Part shown: in pieces, positions 51,901 to 60,721 of the stretch | Numbering within the stretch: the first letter of the stretch is position 1 | Layout: each line of letters starts with the position of its first letter | DNA from: an uncultured Coriobacteriales bacterium | Lineage (GTDB): Bacteria > Actinomycetota > Coriobacteriia > Coriobacteriales > QAMH01 | Length of the DNA stretch: 64,000 nt | Direction: 5' to 3' | Assembly: GCA_934646835.1 (NCBI GenBank) | Contig: CAKUES010000009.1 | Location: 1-64,000, forward strand | Notes under the pieces: model-generated | Told to the model about the DNA's origin: nothing | Database searches by the model: none | What the model saw: the letters and a program-made list of their open reading frames with translations, nothing else | Program-made: the position numbers and the translations under genes

Positions 51901-52820
51901 ACCAAAACGGCGACAGCCACAAGCTGTCGAGCGTGGCCACTCTCAAGACCGAGCCCGGCCTGGCCTCCATTCACCGCCAAAACGGCGCGTACTATTGCAC
52001 GGTGAGCGCCGATATCGATGATGGTTACAACACGACGCTGCTGGCGCGCCAGCTTGCGCCCAAACTCGATGCGATGGACGTCCCCAGCGGCTACAGCGTC
52101 GAGATCGCAGGCACGGACGAGACCATCGCCGACATGCTCAGGCAGATGATGTTGCTTGCAGCTCTTGGCTTCCTGCTGGTCTACCTAGTCATGGTCGCCC
52201 AGTTCCAGAGCCTCTTGTCGCCGTTCATCATCATCTTCACGGTACCGCTGGCCTTCACCGGGGGCTTTATCGCCTTGGCGATCGCGGGCGAGCAGATCTC
52301 CATGATGAGCTTGCTCGGCTTCGTAATCTTGATGGGCACCATCGTCAACAACGGCATCGTCTTCGTCGACTACGCCAACCGCCTGCGATTGGGCGGCGTT
52401 GCCAAGAGGCCCGCCCTCGTTGCAACCGGTCAGGCGCGCATGCGCCCCATCCTCATGACGGCGTTGACTACGATTCTGGCGATGGGCGCGATGATCTTCT
52501 CGCAGGAGATCGGCGCAGGCATGCAGCGCGGTATGGCGCTTGTTGTGGCCGGAGGCTTGCTCTACGGCACGTTGATGACGCTCTTTGTCGTCCCGGTCAT
52601 CTACGACATCTTCTCGCGCAAGCCGCTGCGCCCCATCGACTTGGGTGGCGACATCGACGACGAGGCGCAAGACGCTGCAGAGGTCATCGAGCGCATAGGT
52701 CCGGACGCCGTCGAGACCTACGAGTACGAGTCTGCACGCGATCGCCGTCGTCGCATCAAGCTGGAGGGCGGCGCGCACGGAAGGCGCGCACTCGGCAGGA
52801 AGAAGGACCGAGAGGAGTAG
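48996..52820 (+). CDS. RND-family efflux permease with coiled-coil insert
   Basis: 1274 residues of the HAE/SwrC type: 12 helices, two large extracellular loops. GMLVDNGIVVMENIYR is the proton-relay region (VDN form found in Gram-positives). The first loop holds about 190 extra residues of coiled coil (about 200-390; KKVDAGQKALDAAKEQ). It exports hydrophobic compounds or lipids, substrate unknown. ATG with AAGGGG six bases ahead. No membrane-fusion or outer-membrane partner is encoded nearby. Confidence 0.92.
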   Translation: MLSRLSVKKPYLVLVAVIISLLLGGVSLSYMKTNLLPEFSVPYLAVMTTDVGASPEQVESDVTDVLEGELSSVSGVKNVSAVSLENCSMIFLEFTDDTDMDSALVKVSAACNTVASQLPDTAGMPTYMEMSMDMMASMYLGVTSDTMDLAQLSDYVDSTVVPSLERQSNVANVAVSGQVANTVTVELDQDKIDLVNDGILGEVNSKLSDAKDQIDQGKNQIKSALAKLDASEAKLKESQKKVDAGQKALDAAKEQAKPGLSQLDTANAMKASYEAQIALLQAKIQAAGAMGDTATVARLQSELAANQAALDALNQQMGGNNTSSAATVLGLVDQQRQLDQAANGISQGLASISSTRSQLKSSQSQLDQSRKTYEENRDSARKSANIDKLLDINTLAQLISAQNMEMPAGYVSDGSDEKWLVKVGENISSVDELKNLVLTKIDGVGKVRLSDVANIVEADNTGESYANLNGKSGIVLSVTKAPTANTGDMSKQVNDQIAKLEADNEGLDIIKVMDQGDYISLYIMMILKTLLLGALLAVVVLALFLRDVKPTLIVAFAIPFSVLFALLVMYFTGLDLNIMTLGAMSLAIGMLVDNGIVVMENIYRLRQQGYAPARAAAQGARQVGGAVVASTLTTVCVFLPMVFTSGTVRQLLVPFALTLSYVLVASLLVALTTVPALASVLFKNMKSRGADQLGRVQTAYGKALSWCLVHKAPVLVLAAVLLGGSIYGAAHTGVVLIPEMSSDQVMLNVEMPEDMKKEDAYKLADKVVSAVASVDGIADVGCVDSNFTASMMTSAADATDNYSGIFILYGMVDEAKVKTEPQMKAVTQACLDATKDLGCTVTSGDSMESMSSMMSSGLSVKVTGEDFDRVLDVADDVMEVVKTVEGYSDVSNGQEDADETLHLVFDKNKLAAMGSTVGQVLQQLSADLKTSATSFTMKDKQGNSIDVNVDDENYDPVDKSNLMSWEFEDQNGDSHKLSSVATLKTEPGLASIHRQNGAYYCTVSADIDDGYNTTLLARQLAPKLDAMDVPSGYSVEIAGTDETIADMLRQMMLLAALGFLLVYLVMVAQFQSLLSPFIIIFTVPLAFTGGFIALAIAGEQISMMSLLGFVILMGTIVNNGIVFVDYANRLRLGGVAKRPALVATGQARMRPILMTALTTILAMGAMIFSQEIGAGMQRGMALVVAGGLLYGTLMTLFVVPVIYDIFSRKPLRPIDLGGDIDDEAQDAAEVIERIGPDAVETYEYESARDRRRRIKLEGGAHGRRALGRKKDREE

Positions 52821-52876
52821 CACTTGCTTGAGTGCGCTACCATGACCTCTTGTCAGATAACGAGCTAGGAGCTTTC

Positions 52877-54703
52877 ATGGCCTATCTTTTGGGGTGCGAG
52901 AACATTCGCCTCGAGTTTCCAACCGTCAAGATCTTCGACTCGCTCACGCTCGGCGTGAACGAGGGCGACCGCATCGGCATCGTCGGCAAGAACGGCGATG
53001 GCAAGTCGTCGCTGCTGCAGGTTTTGAGTGGCTCGTACGAGCCCGACGACGGACGCGTCGTCTGCACGAGGGGCGTGCGCGTCGGCTATCTGGGTCAGCG
53101 TGACTCCCTCAACGACGATGACGACCTCGTGAAGGCTGTCGTGGGCGAGCGCCCGGAATACGAGTGGGCAAGCGATGCGCGCATCCGCGGCATCATGGCC
53201 GAGCTTTTGGGCGACATCGACCCTGCGGCCAAGATCGGCACGCTCTCCGGCGGTCAGCGCCGCCGTGCGGACCTTGCGCGCGTGCTCATCGGCGAGTGGG
53301 ACGTCCTCATGATGGACGAGCCGACCAACCACCTCGACATCGAGGGCATCCACTGGCTTGCCGAGCATCTCAAGTACCGCTGGCGTGAGGGCGAGGGCGC
53401 GTTGCTTCTCATCACCCACGACCGCTGGTTCCTCGACGAGGTCTGCCTCGACATGTGGGAGGTCCACGACCGCATCGTCACGCCCTTCGAGGGAGGTTAC
53501 TCTGCTTATGTGCAACAGCGCGTCGAGCGCGACCGTCAGGAAGCTGTCGCTGCGGCCAAACGTCGCAACATCCTGCGCAAGGAGCTCGCGTGGTTGGCGC
53601 GCCAGCCGCAAGCGCGCGGCACCAAGCCCAAGTTTCGCAAGGACGCCGCGCTCGAGCTGGTGGCCGACGAGCCGCCCGTGCGCCAGAGCATCGAGCTGCG
53701 CCGCAGTGCAGTGAGCCGTCTGGGCAAGAAGGTCATCAACCTCAAGAACGCCGGCGTCAGCTTTGGCGAGCGTGAGGTCATCAAGCCCATCGAGTGGAAC
53801 ATCGGCGCGGGCGACCGCATCGGCATACTCGGCGCCAACGGCGTGGGCAAGACGACGCTGCTCAAACTCATCCAGGGCAAGATTCAGCCGACCTGCGGCC
53901 GTGTGGAGATCGGCCAGACCGTGAAGATGGCCGTCTTGGATCAGCAGCTCAGCGAGCTGACGGAGATCGAGGACGATTTCGTCCGTGTGGTCATCAGCCG
54001 CTACAAGACCCGCTACGAGCTCGACGACGGGCGCGAGGTGAGCCCCTCGCAGCTGCTCCAGGAGCTCGGCTTCGAGTCCGCGCAGCTCAACTGCCCGGTC
54101 AAGGACCTCTCCGGCGGCCAGCGCCGCAGGCTGCAGCTGTGCCTCATCTTGCTCGACCGCCCCAACGTCCTCATCCTCGACGAGCCGGGCAACGACCTCG
54201 ACACGGACATGCTCGCCCAGGTGGAAAACCTCCTCGACAGCTGGCCGGGTACGATGCTTCTGGTGAGCCACGATCGCTACCTCACCGAGCGTGTGACCGA
54301 CGACCAGTACGCACTTGTGGACGGCGAGCTCATGCACATGCCGCGCGGTGTCGACCAATACCTTGAGATCGTCGAGCAGCGCAAGCGCCAGGCTGCCGCT
54401 GCTTCAAGCGGCCCCGTGCAGGCCATCGGCGTCAAGCAGGCCTCCGACGACAAGGTCGAGGAGGAGGGCAGCGGCCTGAGCCAAAAGGAGCTGCGCGAGC
54501 TTAAGAAGCGCCGCACTTCGACCGAGCGCAAGATGGGAACCCTGCGTTCCAAGGTCGCCAAGGCGACCGAGGAACTCAACGGCATCGACGGTTTCGACTA
54601 TGCTGCGCTCATCGAGCAACAGGCCAAGATCGACGAGCTCAAGTCGCAGCTCTCAGAGCTCGAAGACGAGTGGTTGGAGCTCGAGGAGCTGCTGGGGGAG
54701 TAG
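52877..54703 (+). CDS. ABC-F ATP-binding protein (Uup-like)
   Basis: 608 residues with two ABC domains: Walker A GKNGDGKSS and GANGVGKTT, signature LSGGQRRRADLARVL and LSGGQRRRLQL, and Walker B VLMMDEPTNHLD and VLILDEPGNDLD. No membrane segments; a C-terminal coiled coil (about 540-608) binds RNA or ribosome in Uup-like proteins. The second signature lacks the usual TNHLD Asn-His (GNDLD). ATG at 52877 follows AGGAG by five bases. A hairpin lies downstream. Confidence 0.93.
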   Translation: MAYLLGCENIRLEFPTVKIFDSLTLGVNEGDRIGIVGKNGDGKSSLLQVLSGSYEPDDGRVVCTRGVRVGYLGQRDSLNDDDDLVKAVVGERPEYEWASDARIRGIMAELLGDIDPAAKIGTLSGGQRRRADLARVLIGEWDVLMMDEPTNHLDIEGIHWLAEHLKYRWREGEGALLLITHDRWFLDEVCLDMWEVHDRIVTPFEGGYSAYVQQRVERDRQEAVAAAKRRNILRKELAWLARQPQARGTKPKFRKDAALELVADEPPVRQSIELRRSAVSRLGKKVINLKNAGVSFGEREVIKPIEWNIGAGDRIGILGANGVGKTTLLKLIQGKIQPTCGRVEIGQTVKMAVLDQQLSELTEIEDDFVRVVISRYKTRYELDDGREVSPSQLLQELGFESAQLNCPVKDLSGGQRRRLQLCLILLDRPNVLILDEPGNDLDTDMLAQVENLLDSWPGTMLLVSHDRYLTERVTDDQYALVDGELMHMPRGVDQYLEIVEQRKRQAAAASSGPVQAIGVKQASDDKVEEEGSGLSQKELRELKKRRTSTERKMGTLRSKVAKATEELNGIDGFDYAALIEQQAKIDELKSQLSELEDEWLELEELLGE

Positions 54704-54717
54704 TTTTTTGGAGACTA

Positions 54718-54750
54718 AGCGCACATAAGGGCAGGGCTCTTATGTGCGCT
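54718..54750 (+). terminator. hairpin terminator
   Basis: AGCGCACATAAG (54718-54729) pairs perfectly with CTTATGTGCGCT (54739-54750), tail CTCTTC. Confidence 0.65.
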
Positions 54751-54861
54751 CTCTTCATAAGTTCTACAAAAGTTAGTGATAACCTCAACCAATCTGTGTA
54801 GAGGATTGACAGGATTCCTGTGTCTTCTCACATGTCCTGATCCCGACCAAATGGGGGACTT

Positions 54862-56283
54862 TTGGCAAGCCATTACCATGATCAAAGCGGCCGCCGCCCC
54901 GAGCGTTCGAATCGTTACAAGAGGCTCTCTTACGGCGATGCGAACCGCACCGCACGCCGCGGGAAGCACAGCATCGGCTCCCCGAGCGACGTTAACGGCG
55001 ACAGTGGGAACCTGTACGGGGACTCCTACCGCAGCGGTTCTTCTTATGACCGCGGCTCTTCTTCTTACGGCAGGGGCAGCCGTGACAGCTATTCTCGCGA
55101 TGACTACGCCTACTCGCAGCGTCCTTACGACAGTGGCTCCTTTGACAGCTCGACAAGCGGCCGCCACGCCAGGGTTCGCGATGCCCAGGTGAGCGACGAG
55201 GCTCGCGAGTATTCGCGCTCTGCCATGGGTAGCCGCTACACGGACGCTCACAAGCCCAGGCGCAAGAAGAAGATCGGCCTGATCGTCGCCATCGTCTTGG
55301 TGGTTATCCTCGCGGCTGCCGGCGTTGCCGGTGCCGCATGGTACATGCACGTCACGGGCAACCTCGCTGGTGACAAGGACATCAAGATGACCGAGGAAGC
55401 CGTCTCTGGCGAGCCGTATTACGTGCTCTTGCTCGGAGGTGACTCGCGTGCGGACTCCAAGGAGGACAACCGCACGGACTCCATCATGGTCGCGCGCGTC
55501 GACGAGGCCAAGAAGAGTGTCAGTATCCTCTCCGTACCGCGTGACCTGCGCGTCAACATCGACGGCCACGGTATGTGCAAGATCAACTCCGCAATCGAGT
55601 ACGGCGGCTACGACGGCGTGATCAACGAGGTCAACCAAGTCCTCGGCATCAAGATCAACTACTACGCCTTCATCTACTTCAGCGGCTTTAAAGATCTGGT
55701 CGACCAGCTCGGTGGCGTTACCGTCGACGTCCCGGAGGGAACCTACTACCACGGCACTTGGGTACCTTCTGGTGAGAATGTCCAAATCGACGGCACCGAG
55801 GCGCTCGTGCTTGCTCGCTGCCGCCACGGCAACCCGCCCGACCAAGGCGCCTACGCCATGGGCGACTACCAGCGCACGCTCAACCAGCGCAACCTGATCA
55901 AGGCCATCGCCAAGAAGATTCTCAAGCAGGATGCGACCCAGTACCCTGCTCTCATCGCGAGCTTGTCGGAGTGCGTCGAGACCAACATGAGCGTTTCCAA
56001 GCTCGTCAGCGCTGCGACCAACATGAAGGGCTTCGACACCGACAGCATGCAGACATGCCAGCTTCCGGTGTGCGGTGACGTCATCGGCGGTGCCTGGTAT
56101 GCGGCGATGTACGAGGACGTTTTCCAAGTCATGCGCGACAACTTCGTCAACGGACGCGATCCCATGAAGGGCCTTGACGGCTTCAACATGGAAAACAATG
56201 ACAACGATTTGACATCATATTGCACAGATGGCGAGCTTTACGCCTACACTTCGTACGCAGACATGTACGGAAGCTTCCAGTAA
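54862..56283 (+). CDS. LytR-CpsA-Psr (LCP) cell-wall polymer ligase
   Basis: 473 residues. A Ser/Tyr/Arg-rich cytoplasmic stretch of about 130, one membrane helix (about 138-160, GLIVAIVLVVILAAAGVAG) and an LCP domain: LLLGGDSRADSKEDNRTDSI, VPRDLRVNIDG and NQRNLIKAI. LCP enzymes attach teichoic acid-like polymers or glycans to peptidoglycan. TTG at 54862 is the likely start, with GGGGGA a few bases ahead; the flanking Met is absent. Between ABC-F and clpX genes. Confidence 0.88.
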   Translation: MASHYHDQSGRRPERSNRYKRLSYGDANRTARRGKHSIGSPSDVNGDSGNLYGDSYRSGSSYDRGSSSYGRGSRDSYSRDDYAYSQRPYDSGSFDSSTSGRHARVRDAQVSDEAREYSRSAMGSRYTDAHKPRRKKKIGLIVAIVLVVILAAAGVAGAAWYMHVTGNLAGDKDIKMTEEAVSGEPYYVLLLGGDSRADSKEDNRTDSIMVARVDEAKKSVSILSVPRDLRVNIDGHGMCKINSAIEYGGYDGVINEVNQVLGIKINYYAFIYFSGFKDLVDQLGGVTVDVPEGTYYHGTWVPSGENVQIDGTEALVLARCRHGNPPDQGAYAMGDYQRTLNQRNLIKAIAKKILKQDATQYPALIASLSECVETNMSVSKLVSAATNMKGFDTDSMQTCQLPVCGDVIGGAWYAAMYEDVFQVMRDNFVNGRDPMKGLDGFNMENNDNDLTSYCTDGELYAYTSYADMYGSFQ

Positions 56284-56288
56284 AGCGA

Positions 56289-56319
56289 GAGGGGCGGCCT
56301 GCGGGTCGCCCCTCTTTTT
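56289..56319 (+). terminator. intrinsic terminator
   Basis: GAGGGGCG (56289-56296) pairs with CGCCCCTC (56307-56314), then TTTTT. Confidence 0.85.
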
Positions 56320-56340
56320 AGGTACCTGAAAGAGAACAAG

Positions 56341-57945
56341 ATGGCTGAGAACAACAACAACCACGAAGAGCGCTGCCAGCTGTGCGGCAAGGTCACAGAC
56401 GATCCGAGCAGCATGGTTCACTTCCCTCCCAACCTGGTGATCTGCCCGGATTGCCTGGACAAGGAGATGAAGAAGATGAACGACATGTTCTCCAACTTCG
56501 ATCCTTCCGTGCTCATGGGTGCGATGCCCGGCTTTGGCGCCCAGCAGCCTGCGCCTGCAGACGACAAGCCCAAGCAGGAGCCTGCAGCCGCGCAACCGGC
56601 GCAGGACAAGCCCGCTGCAGCCCAGGATGAGAAAGCCGGCGAGATCGAGGTCGTCGAGGGCGAGGCCGTCGACAAGGACGGCGAGCTGGAAGACGGCGGT
56701 AAGGACGGCGAGAGTGGTCCGCAGGGCGGCTTCTTCAACACACCGTGGGGCAACATCGGCATCTTCGGTGGTGGCGGCAACGGCGGCGTTTCCTTGGGTA
56801 GCATCTTTGGCAACGGCGAGCCCGAGCGCCCCAAGCGCGACCCCAACGAGCCCCTGATGGCCCCCGTGCCCCTGCCGCACGAGCTCAAGGCCAAACTTGA
56901 CGAGTACGTCGTCGGCCAGGACCAGGCCAAGAAGATTGTCTCCGTCAGTACCTACAACCACTACAAGCGTGCCACGGCGGGCAAGGATGCAGACGTCGAG
57001 ATAGAGAAGTCCAACATCCTCATGCTCGGTCCCACGGGCACGGGCAAGACCTATCTCATCAAGACGCTTGCCAAGGTCCTCGACGTGCCCCTGGCCATCG
57101 CAGACGCGACGAGCCTCACGCAGGCCGGCTACGTGGGCGATGACATCGAGAGCATCATCACCAAGCTCATCACCGCAGCTGACGGAGACGTCGAGCGCGC
57201 GGAGCTGGGCATCGTCTACATCGACGAGATCGACAAGATCGCCAAGAAGAACATGGGCGAAGGCAACACCGGCGGCCGCGACATCGGCGGCGAGAGCGTC
57301 CAGCAGGGCTTGCTCAAGCTGCTCGAGGGCACCAAGGTCGAGGTTCCGCTGGGCGGCGGCATGAAGGGTCCCTTCAGCCAGAGCGCCATGGTCGATACGA
57401 GCAATATCCTCTTCATCTGCGGCGGCGCCTTCCCCGGCCTGGACGACATTATCGCTAAGCGCCTCAACAAGAAGACGGGCGTGGGCTTCAACAGCGGCGT
57501 CAAGGTCAAGCTCGAGGATGATCGCGACATCATGAAGAAGGTCACGGTTGAGGACCTCAAGCACTACGGCCTCATCCCCGAGTTCCTCGGACGTCTGCCT
57601 ATCATCAGCGTCATGGAGGCGCTGACGGAGGACATGCTCTACGACATCCTCACCAAGCCGCACAACGCACTGGTCAAGCAGTACCAGGCGCTGCTCAAGT
57701 TCGACGACGTCGAGCTCGAGTTCGACGAGAGCGCGTTGGAGTACATCGCCAAGGAGGCCATGAAGCAGGAGACCGGTGCCCGTGCCCTGCGCGCGATTAT
57801 CGAGAAGTTCATGCTCGACATCATGTTCGAGGTTCCCAAGGACCATCTCATCGGCAAGGTCGTCATCACGGGTGACTATATCCAGGGCAAGGGTGCGCCG
57901 ATCATCTCCCTGCGTAATGAGGCAGCGCTGCCGGCAGGAGAGTAG
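56341..57945 (+). CDS. clpX: ATP-dependent protease subunit ClpX, long-linker form
   Basis: 534 residues (usual 410-430). Zinc-binding domain with C12, C15, C35 and C38; AAA+ domain with GPTGTGKT (Walker A), VYIDEIDKI (Walker B) and the pore/IGF regions. About 110 extra residues between zinc and AAA parts are Ala/Pro/Glu/Gly-rich (EIEVVEGEAVDKDG, FGGGGNGGV). It unfolds substrates for ClpP, which is not encoded nearby. ATG with GAAAGAGAA ahead. Confidence 0.95.
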   Translation: MAENNNNHEERCQLCGKVTDDPSSMVHFPPNLVICPDCLDKEMKKMNDMFSNFDPSVLMGAMPGFGAQQPAPADDKPKQEPAAAQPAQDKPAAAQDEKAGEIEVVEGEAVDKDGELEDGGKDGESGPQGGFFNTPWGNIGIFGGGGNGGVSLGSIFGNGEPERPKRDPNEPLMAPVPLPHELKAKLDEYVVGQDQAKKIVSVSTYNHYKRATAGKDADVEIEKSNILMLGPTGTGKTYLIKTLAKVLDVPLAIADATSLTQAGYVGDDIESIITKLITAADGDVERAELGIVYIDEIDKIAKKNMGEGNTGGRDIGGESVQQGLLKLLEGTKVEVPLGGGMKGPFSQSAMVDTSNILFICGGAFPGLDDIIAKRLNKKTGVGFNSGVKVKLEDDRDIMKKVTVEDLKHYGLIPEFLGRLPIISVMEALTEDMLYDILTKPHNALVKQYQALLKFDDVELEFDESALEYIAKEAMKQETGARALRAIIEKFMLDIMFEVPKDHLIGKVVITGDYIQGKGAPIISLRNEAALPAGE

Positions 57946-58010
57946 CTCTTAGGAAAACACTGATCAAGGCGAATGCCTGCTGCATGCGATTGACAAAAGC
58001 CTTGGGTCAC

Positions 58011-58040
58011 GTAAGGGAGGGACCGAAGTCCCTCCCCATA
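58011..58040. repeat. GGGGAGGGA-type hairpin repeat (copy 4)
   Basis: GGGAGGGAC (58015-58023) pairs with GTCCCTCCC (58028-58036) around CGAA. Inverse of 43944-43973 including the TACGT and TTTATGGGGAGG edges. Confidence 0.75.
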
Positions 58041-58075
58041 AACCCTGCATTAATCAACGCTTCGCTAGATTGCCT

Positions 58076-58104
58076 CTGTCAAGAATATCTTGTCGTGGTA
58101 CAAT
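58076..58104 (+). promoter_or_regulatory. promoter of tRNA-Lys (TTT)
   Basis: CTGTCA (58076-58081), 17-base spacer, TACAAT (58099-58104), 12 bases before the tRNA. Confidence 0.65.
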
Positions 58105-58116
58105 AACTCTTCGCGT

Positions 58117-58192
58117 GGGCCCTTAGCTCAGTCGGCAGAGCAGAGGACTTTTAATCCTAAGGTCATGGGTTCGAGCCCCATAGGGCCCACCA
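58117..58192 (+). tRNA. tRNA-Lys (TTT)
   Basis: 76 bases, acceptor GGGCCCT/AGGGCCC, anticodon loop CTTTTAA (anticodon TTT), T loop TTCGAGC, CCA encoded. Confidence 0.97.
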
Positions 58193-58228
58193 CTTAAAGC
58201 CGCAGCTTGGCGGTGCTATTTCAAAAGG

Positions 58229-58266
58229 AAGTCCGCATGGTCATCAAAAAGCCGTGCGGACTTTTG
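58229..58266 (+). terminator. terminator after tRNA-Lys
   Basis: AAGTCCGCATGG (58229-58240) pairs with CCGTGCGGACTT (58252-58263) with one G-T pair, then TTGCGTTT. Confidence 0.75.
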
Positions 58267-58351
58267 CGTTTCTCTGCCCTTTGTCTCTGACTTAAAGTCG
58301 CTTTTTTGTCGCCTGCCATGCGGTTTGGCAGTGTCTGTCGGCCCAGTTCGG

Positions 58352-58380
58352 TCGAAAACATCCATTACATGCGGTATCCT
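58352..58380 (+). promoter_or_regulatory. possible promoter of the sodium symporter gene
   Basis: TCGAAA (58352-58357), 17 bases, TATCCT (58375-58380); start codon 34 bases later. Confidence 0.4.
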
Positions 58381-58414
58381 ACGGGGACTGTCTTCTAATC
58401 TGAAAGGCCCTTCG

Positions 58415-59827
58415 ATGGCTGATACCACCAAACACAGCGGCGAGCGCGAGCGCTTTGCCTCCCGCCTCGGCTTTATTCTCATCAGCGCCGGCTGCGCGGT
58501 CGGACTCGGCAACGTGTGGCGCTTCCCCTATATCACCGGCGAGTACGGTGGAGCGGCCTTCGTGGTCATGTACCTCGTCTTCCTTGCGATCTTCACCTTG
58601 CCCATCCTCGTGATGGAGTTTGCCGTTGGCCGCGCCTCCCAGAAGAGCACGGCACGAGCGTTCGACGTGCTCGAGCCTGCGGGCACCAAGTGGCACACCT
58701 TCAAGTGGGTGACGCTCGTTGGCGCCTACCTGCTGATGATGTTCTACACGACCGTCGCGGGCTGGATGCTCGCCTTCACGGTCAAGAGCGCCCAGGGCGT
58801 CTTTGTCGGCGCCACGAGCGAGCAGGTCTCCCAGGTGTTTGCCAACCTCACGGCCAATCCTGTCGAGATGCTCGCCTATATGGCGCTTGTCGTCATCATC
58901 GGCCTGCTGTGCACGAGCGCCGGCTTGCAGAAGGGTGTTGAGCGCGTGACCAAGGTCATGATGAGCGCGCTGTTTGTCATCCTCATCATCCTCGTCGTGC
59001 GCGCGGTCACGCTTCCCGGCGCAGGGGAGGGTCTCGCCTTTTACCTGATCCCGGACTTCTCTGCGATCTTTGGGCACGGCTTTAGCGGCGCGACGGAGGC
59101 GATCTACGCGGCCATGGGCCAGGCCTTCTTCACCATGTCCGTCGGCATGGGCTCCATGGAGATCTTTGGCAGCTACATCGGCAAGGATCGCAGCCTCCCC
59201 GGTGAGGCCGTGCGCGTCGCCGGTATCGATACCATGGTCGCCATCATGGCCGGCCTCATTATTTTCCCCGCCTGCTTCGCCTTTGGCGTCGAGCCTGGTG
59301 CGGGCCCCTCGCTCGTCTTCATCACCCTGCCTAGTGTCTTCGAGCTCATGCCTGCGGGTCAGATTTGGTGCACGCTGTTCTTCCTCTTCATGAGCTTTGC
59401 AGCGCTCTCCACGGTCATCGCCGTGTTCGAAAGCATCATGAGCTTCTCCATGGACCTCTTCCACGTCTCCCGCAAGAAGGCGTGCGCGGTCAACGGCACG
59501 CTCATCTTCCTCTTGAGCCTGCCCTGCCTGCTGGGCTTCAACGTGCTCTCCGACGTGGTCGTCCCCGGTATCGGCGACATCCAAAGCGTCGAGGACTTCA
59601 TCGTCTCCAACAACATTCTGCCTGCCGGCGGTCTGGTCTTCTTGCTCTTCTGCACGTTGAAGAAGGGCTGGGGCTTCGACAACTTCATCAAGGAGGCTGA
59701 CGAGGGCAAGGGCCTCAAGTTCCCTCGCTGGATCAAGCCCTATATCTGCTATGTCCTGCCCGTCCTTATCGTCGTCGTCCTCATTAACGGCTGGATTCCC
59801 GTTATCCAGGCTTGGATCGGAGCGTAA
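58415..59827 (+). CDS. neurotransmitter:sodium symporter (SNF family)
   Basis: 470 residues, 11-12 helices. The first-helix sodium site GCAVGLGNVWRFPYI is diagnostic of the LeuT-like family. It takes up an amino acid or related compound with sodium; substrate unknown. The ATG at 58415 has AAAGG seven bases upstream. Next gene follows after four bases. Confidence 0.93.
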   Translation: MADTTKHSGERERFASRLGFILISAGCAVGLGNVWRFPYITGEYGGAAFVVMYLVFLAIFTLPILVMEFAVGRASQKSTARAFDVLEPAGTKWHTFKWVTLVGAYLLMMFYTTVAGWMLAFTVKSAQGVFVGATSEQVSQVFANLTANPVEMLAYMALVVIIGLLCTSAGLQKGVERVTKVMMSALFVILIILVVRAVTLPGAGEGLAFYLIPDFSAIFGHGFSGATEAIYAAMGQAFFTMSVGMGSMEIFGSYIGKDRSLPGEAVRVAGIDTMVAIMAGLIIFPACFAFGVEPGAGPSLVFITLPSVFELMPAGQIWCTLFFLFMSFAALSTVIAVFESIMSFSMDLFHVSRKKACAVNGTLIFLLSLPCLLGFNVLSDVVVPGIGDIQSVEDFIVSNNILPAGGLVFLLFCTLKKGWGFDNFIKEADEGKGLKFPRWIKPYICYVLPVLIVVVLINGWIPVIQAWIGA

Positions 59828-59831
59828 GCCG

Positions 59832-60545
59832 ATGATCGGAACCATCGTCAATGCCGGCTGCATTCTCGTCGGGAGCCTTGTCGGTGGAACCCTCAAGAAG
59901 GTGATGAGCGATCGCTTGAACGAGGCGCTCTACGCTGCCATGGGCTTGGCTGCCCTGGTGCTTGGTGCCCAGTCGGCCATCAGCAACATGCCCAACTCGA
60001 GCTATCCTGTGCTCTTCATCTTCAGCTTGGCGGCTGGCGGTGCTGTCGGCACCGCCCTCAAGCTCAACGAACGTGTTGAGAAAGCCTCCTCTAAGGACGA
60101 GGATTCAGTCAGCAGAGAGGCTTCAGGCGCGAAGAGCCGTTTGGCCGAAGGCCTTGTGACGGGCTGCTTACTCTTCTGCATCGGCACCCTGTCGATACTC
60201 GGGCCTGTTCAAAGCGCGCTGCAAGGCGACAACACCTATCTCTTCACCAACGCCATGCTCGACCTCGTCACCTCTGCGGTGCTTGCGTCGACGTATGGAG
60301 TCGGCATGGCATTTGCGGCACCGGTCCTCTTCCTCTGGCAAGGTGCTATTTACTGTCTGACCTTATTGGTTGGCGATTTTATTACCACTTCGATGATGAC
60401 AGAGCTTTCTGTGGTGGGAGGCTGCCTCATCATGATGTCGGGTTTTGGGATTTTGGGCCTCAAGGACTTCAAGACGCTCAATTTCCTTCCCGCGCTTCTA
60501 ATCCCTGTGCTCTGGTGCCTGCTCGCACCCTATCTGGGTATGTAA
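59832..60545 (+). CDS. DUF554-family membrane protein
   Basis: 237 residues with about seven helices; MIGTIVNAGCILVGSLVGG and SILGPVQSAL match the DUF554 family, putative transporters of unknown substrate. It begins four bases after the symporter stop (GGAGCG as ribosome site), so they are co-transcribed. Confidence 0.88.
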   Translation: MIGTIVNAGCILVGSLVGGTLKKVMSDRLNEALYAAMGLAALVLGAQSAISNMPNSSYPVLFIFSLAAGGAVGTALKLNERVEKASSKDEDSVSREASGAKSRLAEGLVTGCLLFCIGTLSILGPVQSALQGDNTYLFTNAMLDLVTSAVLASTYGVGMAFAAPVLFLWQGAIYCLTLLVGDFITTSMMTELSVVGGCLIMMSGFGILGLKDFKTLNFLPALLIPVLWCLLAPYLGM

Positions 60546-60721
60546 TCTACGCCATACTAATGCAATATCGATAAGACCAGATGTCCTATCACGTCCTGTG
60601 CGGCGCCGTTTGCCCACGTTAAACGGTGTGGCAATCTCCTAGAAAAGCGCTCTGCCTATAATCCACAGCTAATATTCGGCCAAGTCTCGAGACGGGGCTT
60701 GCAGGTGGTTGGGAGAAGATC

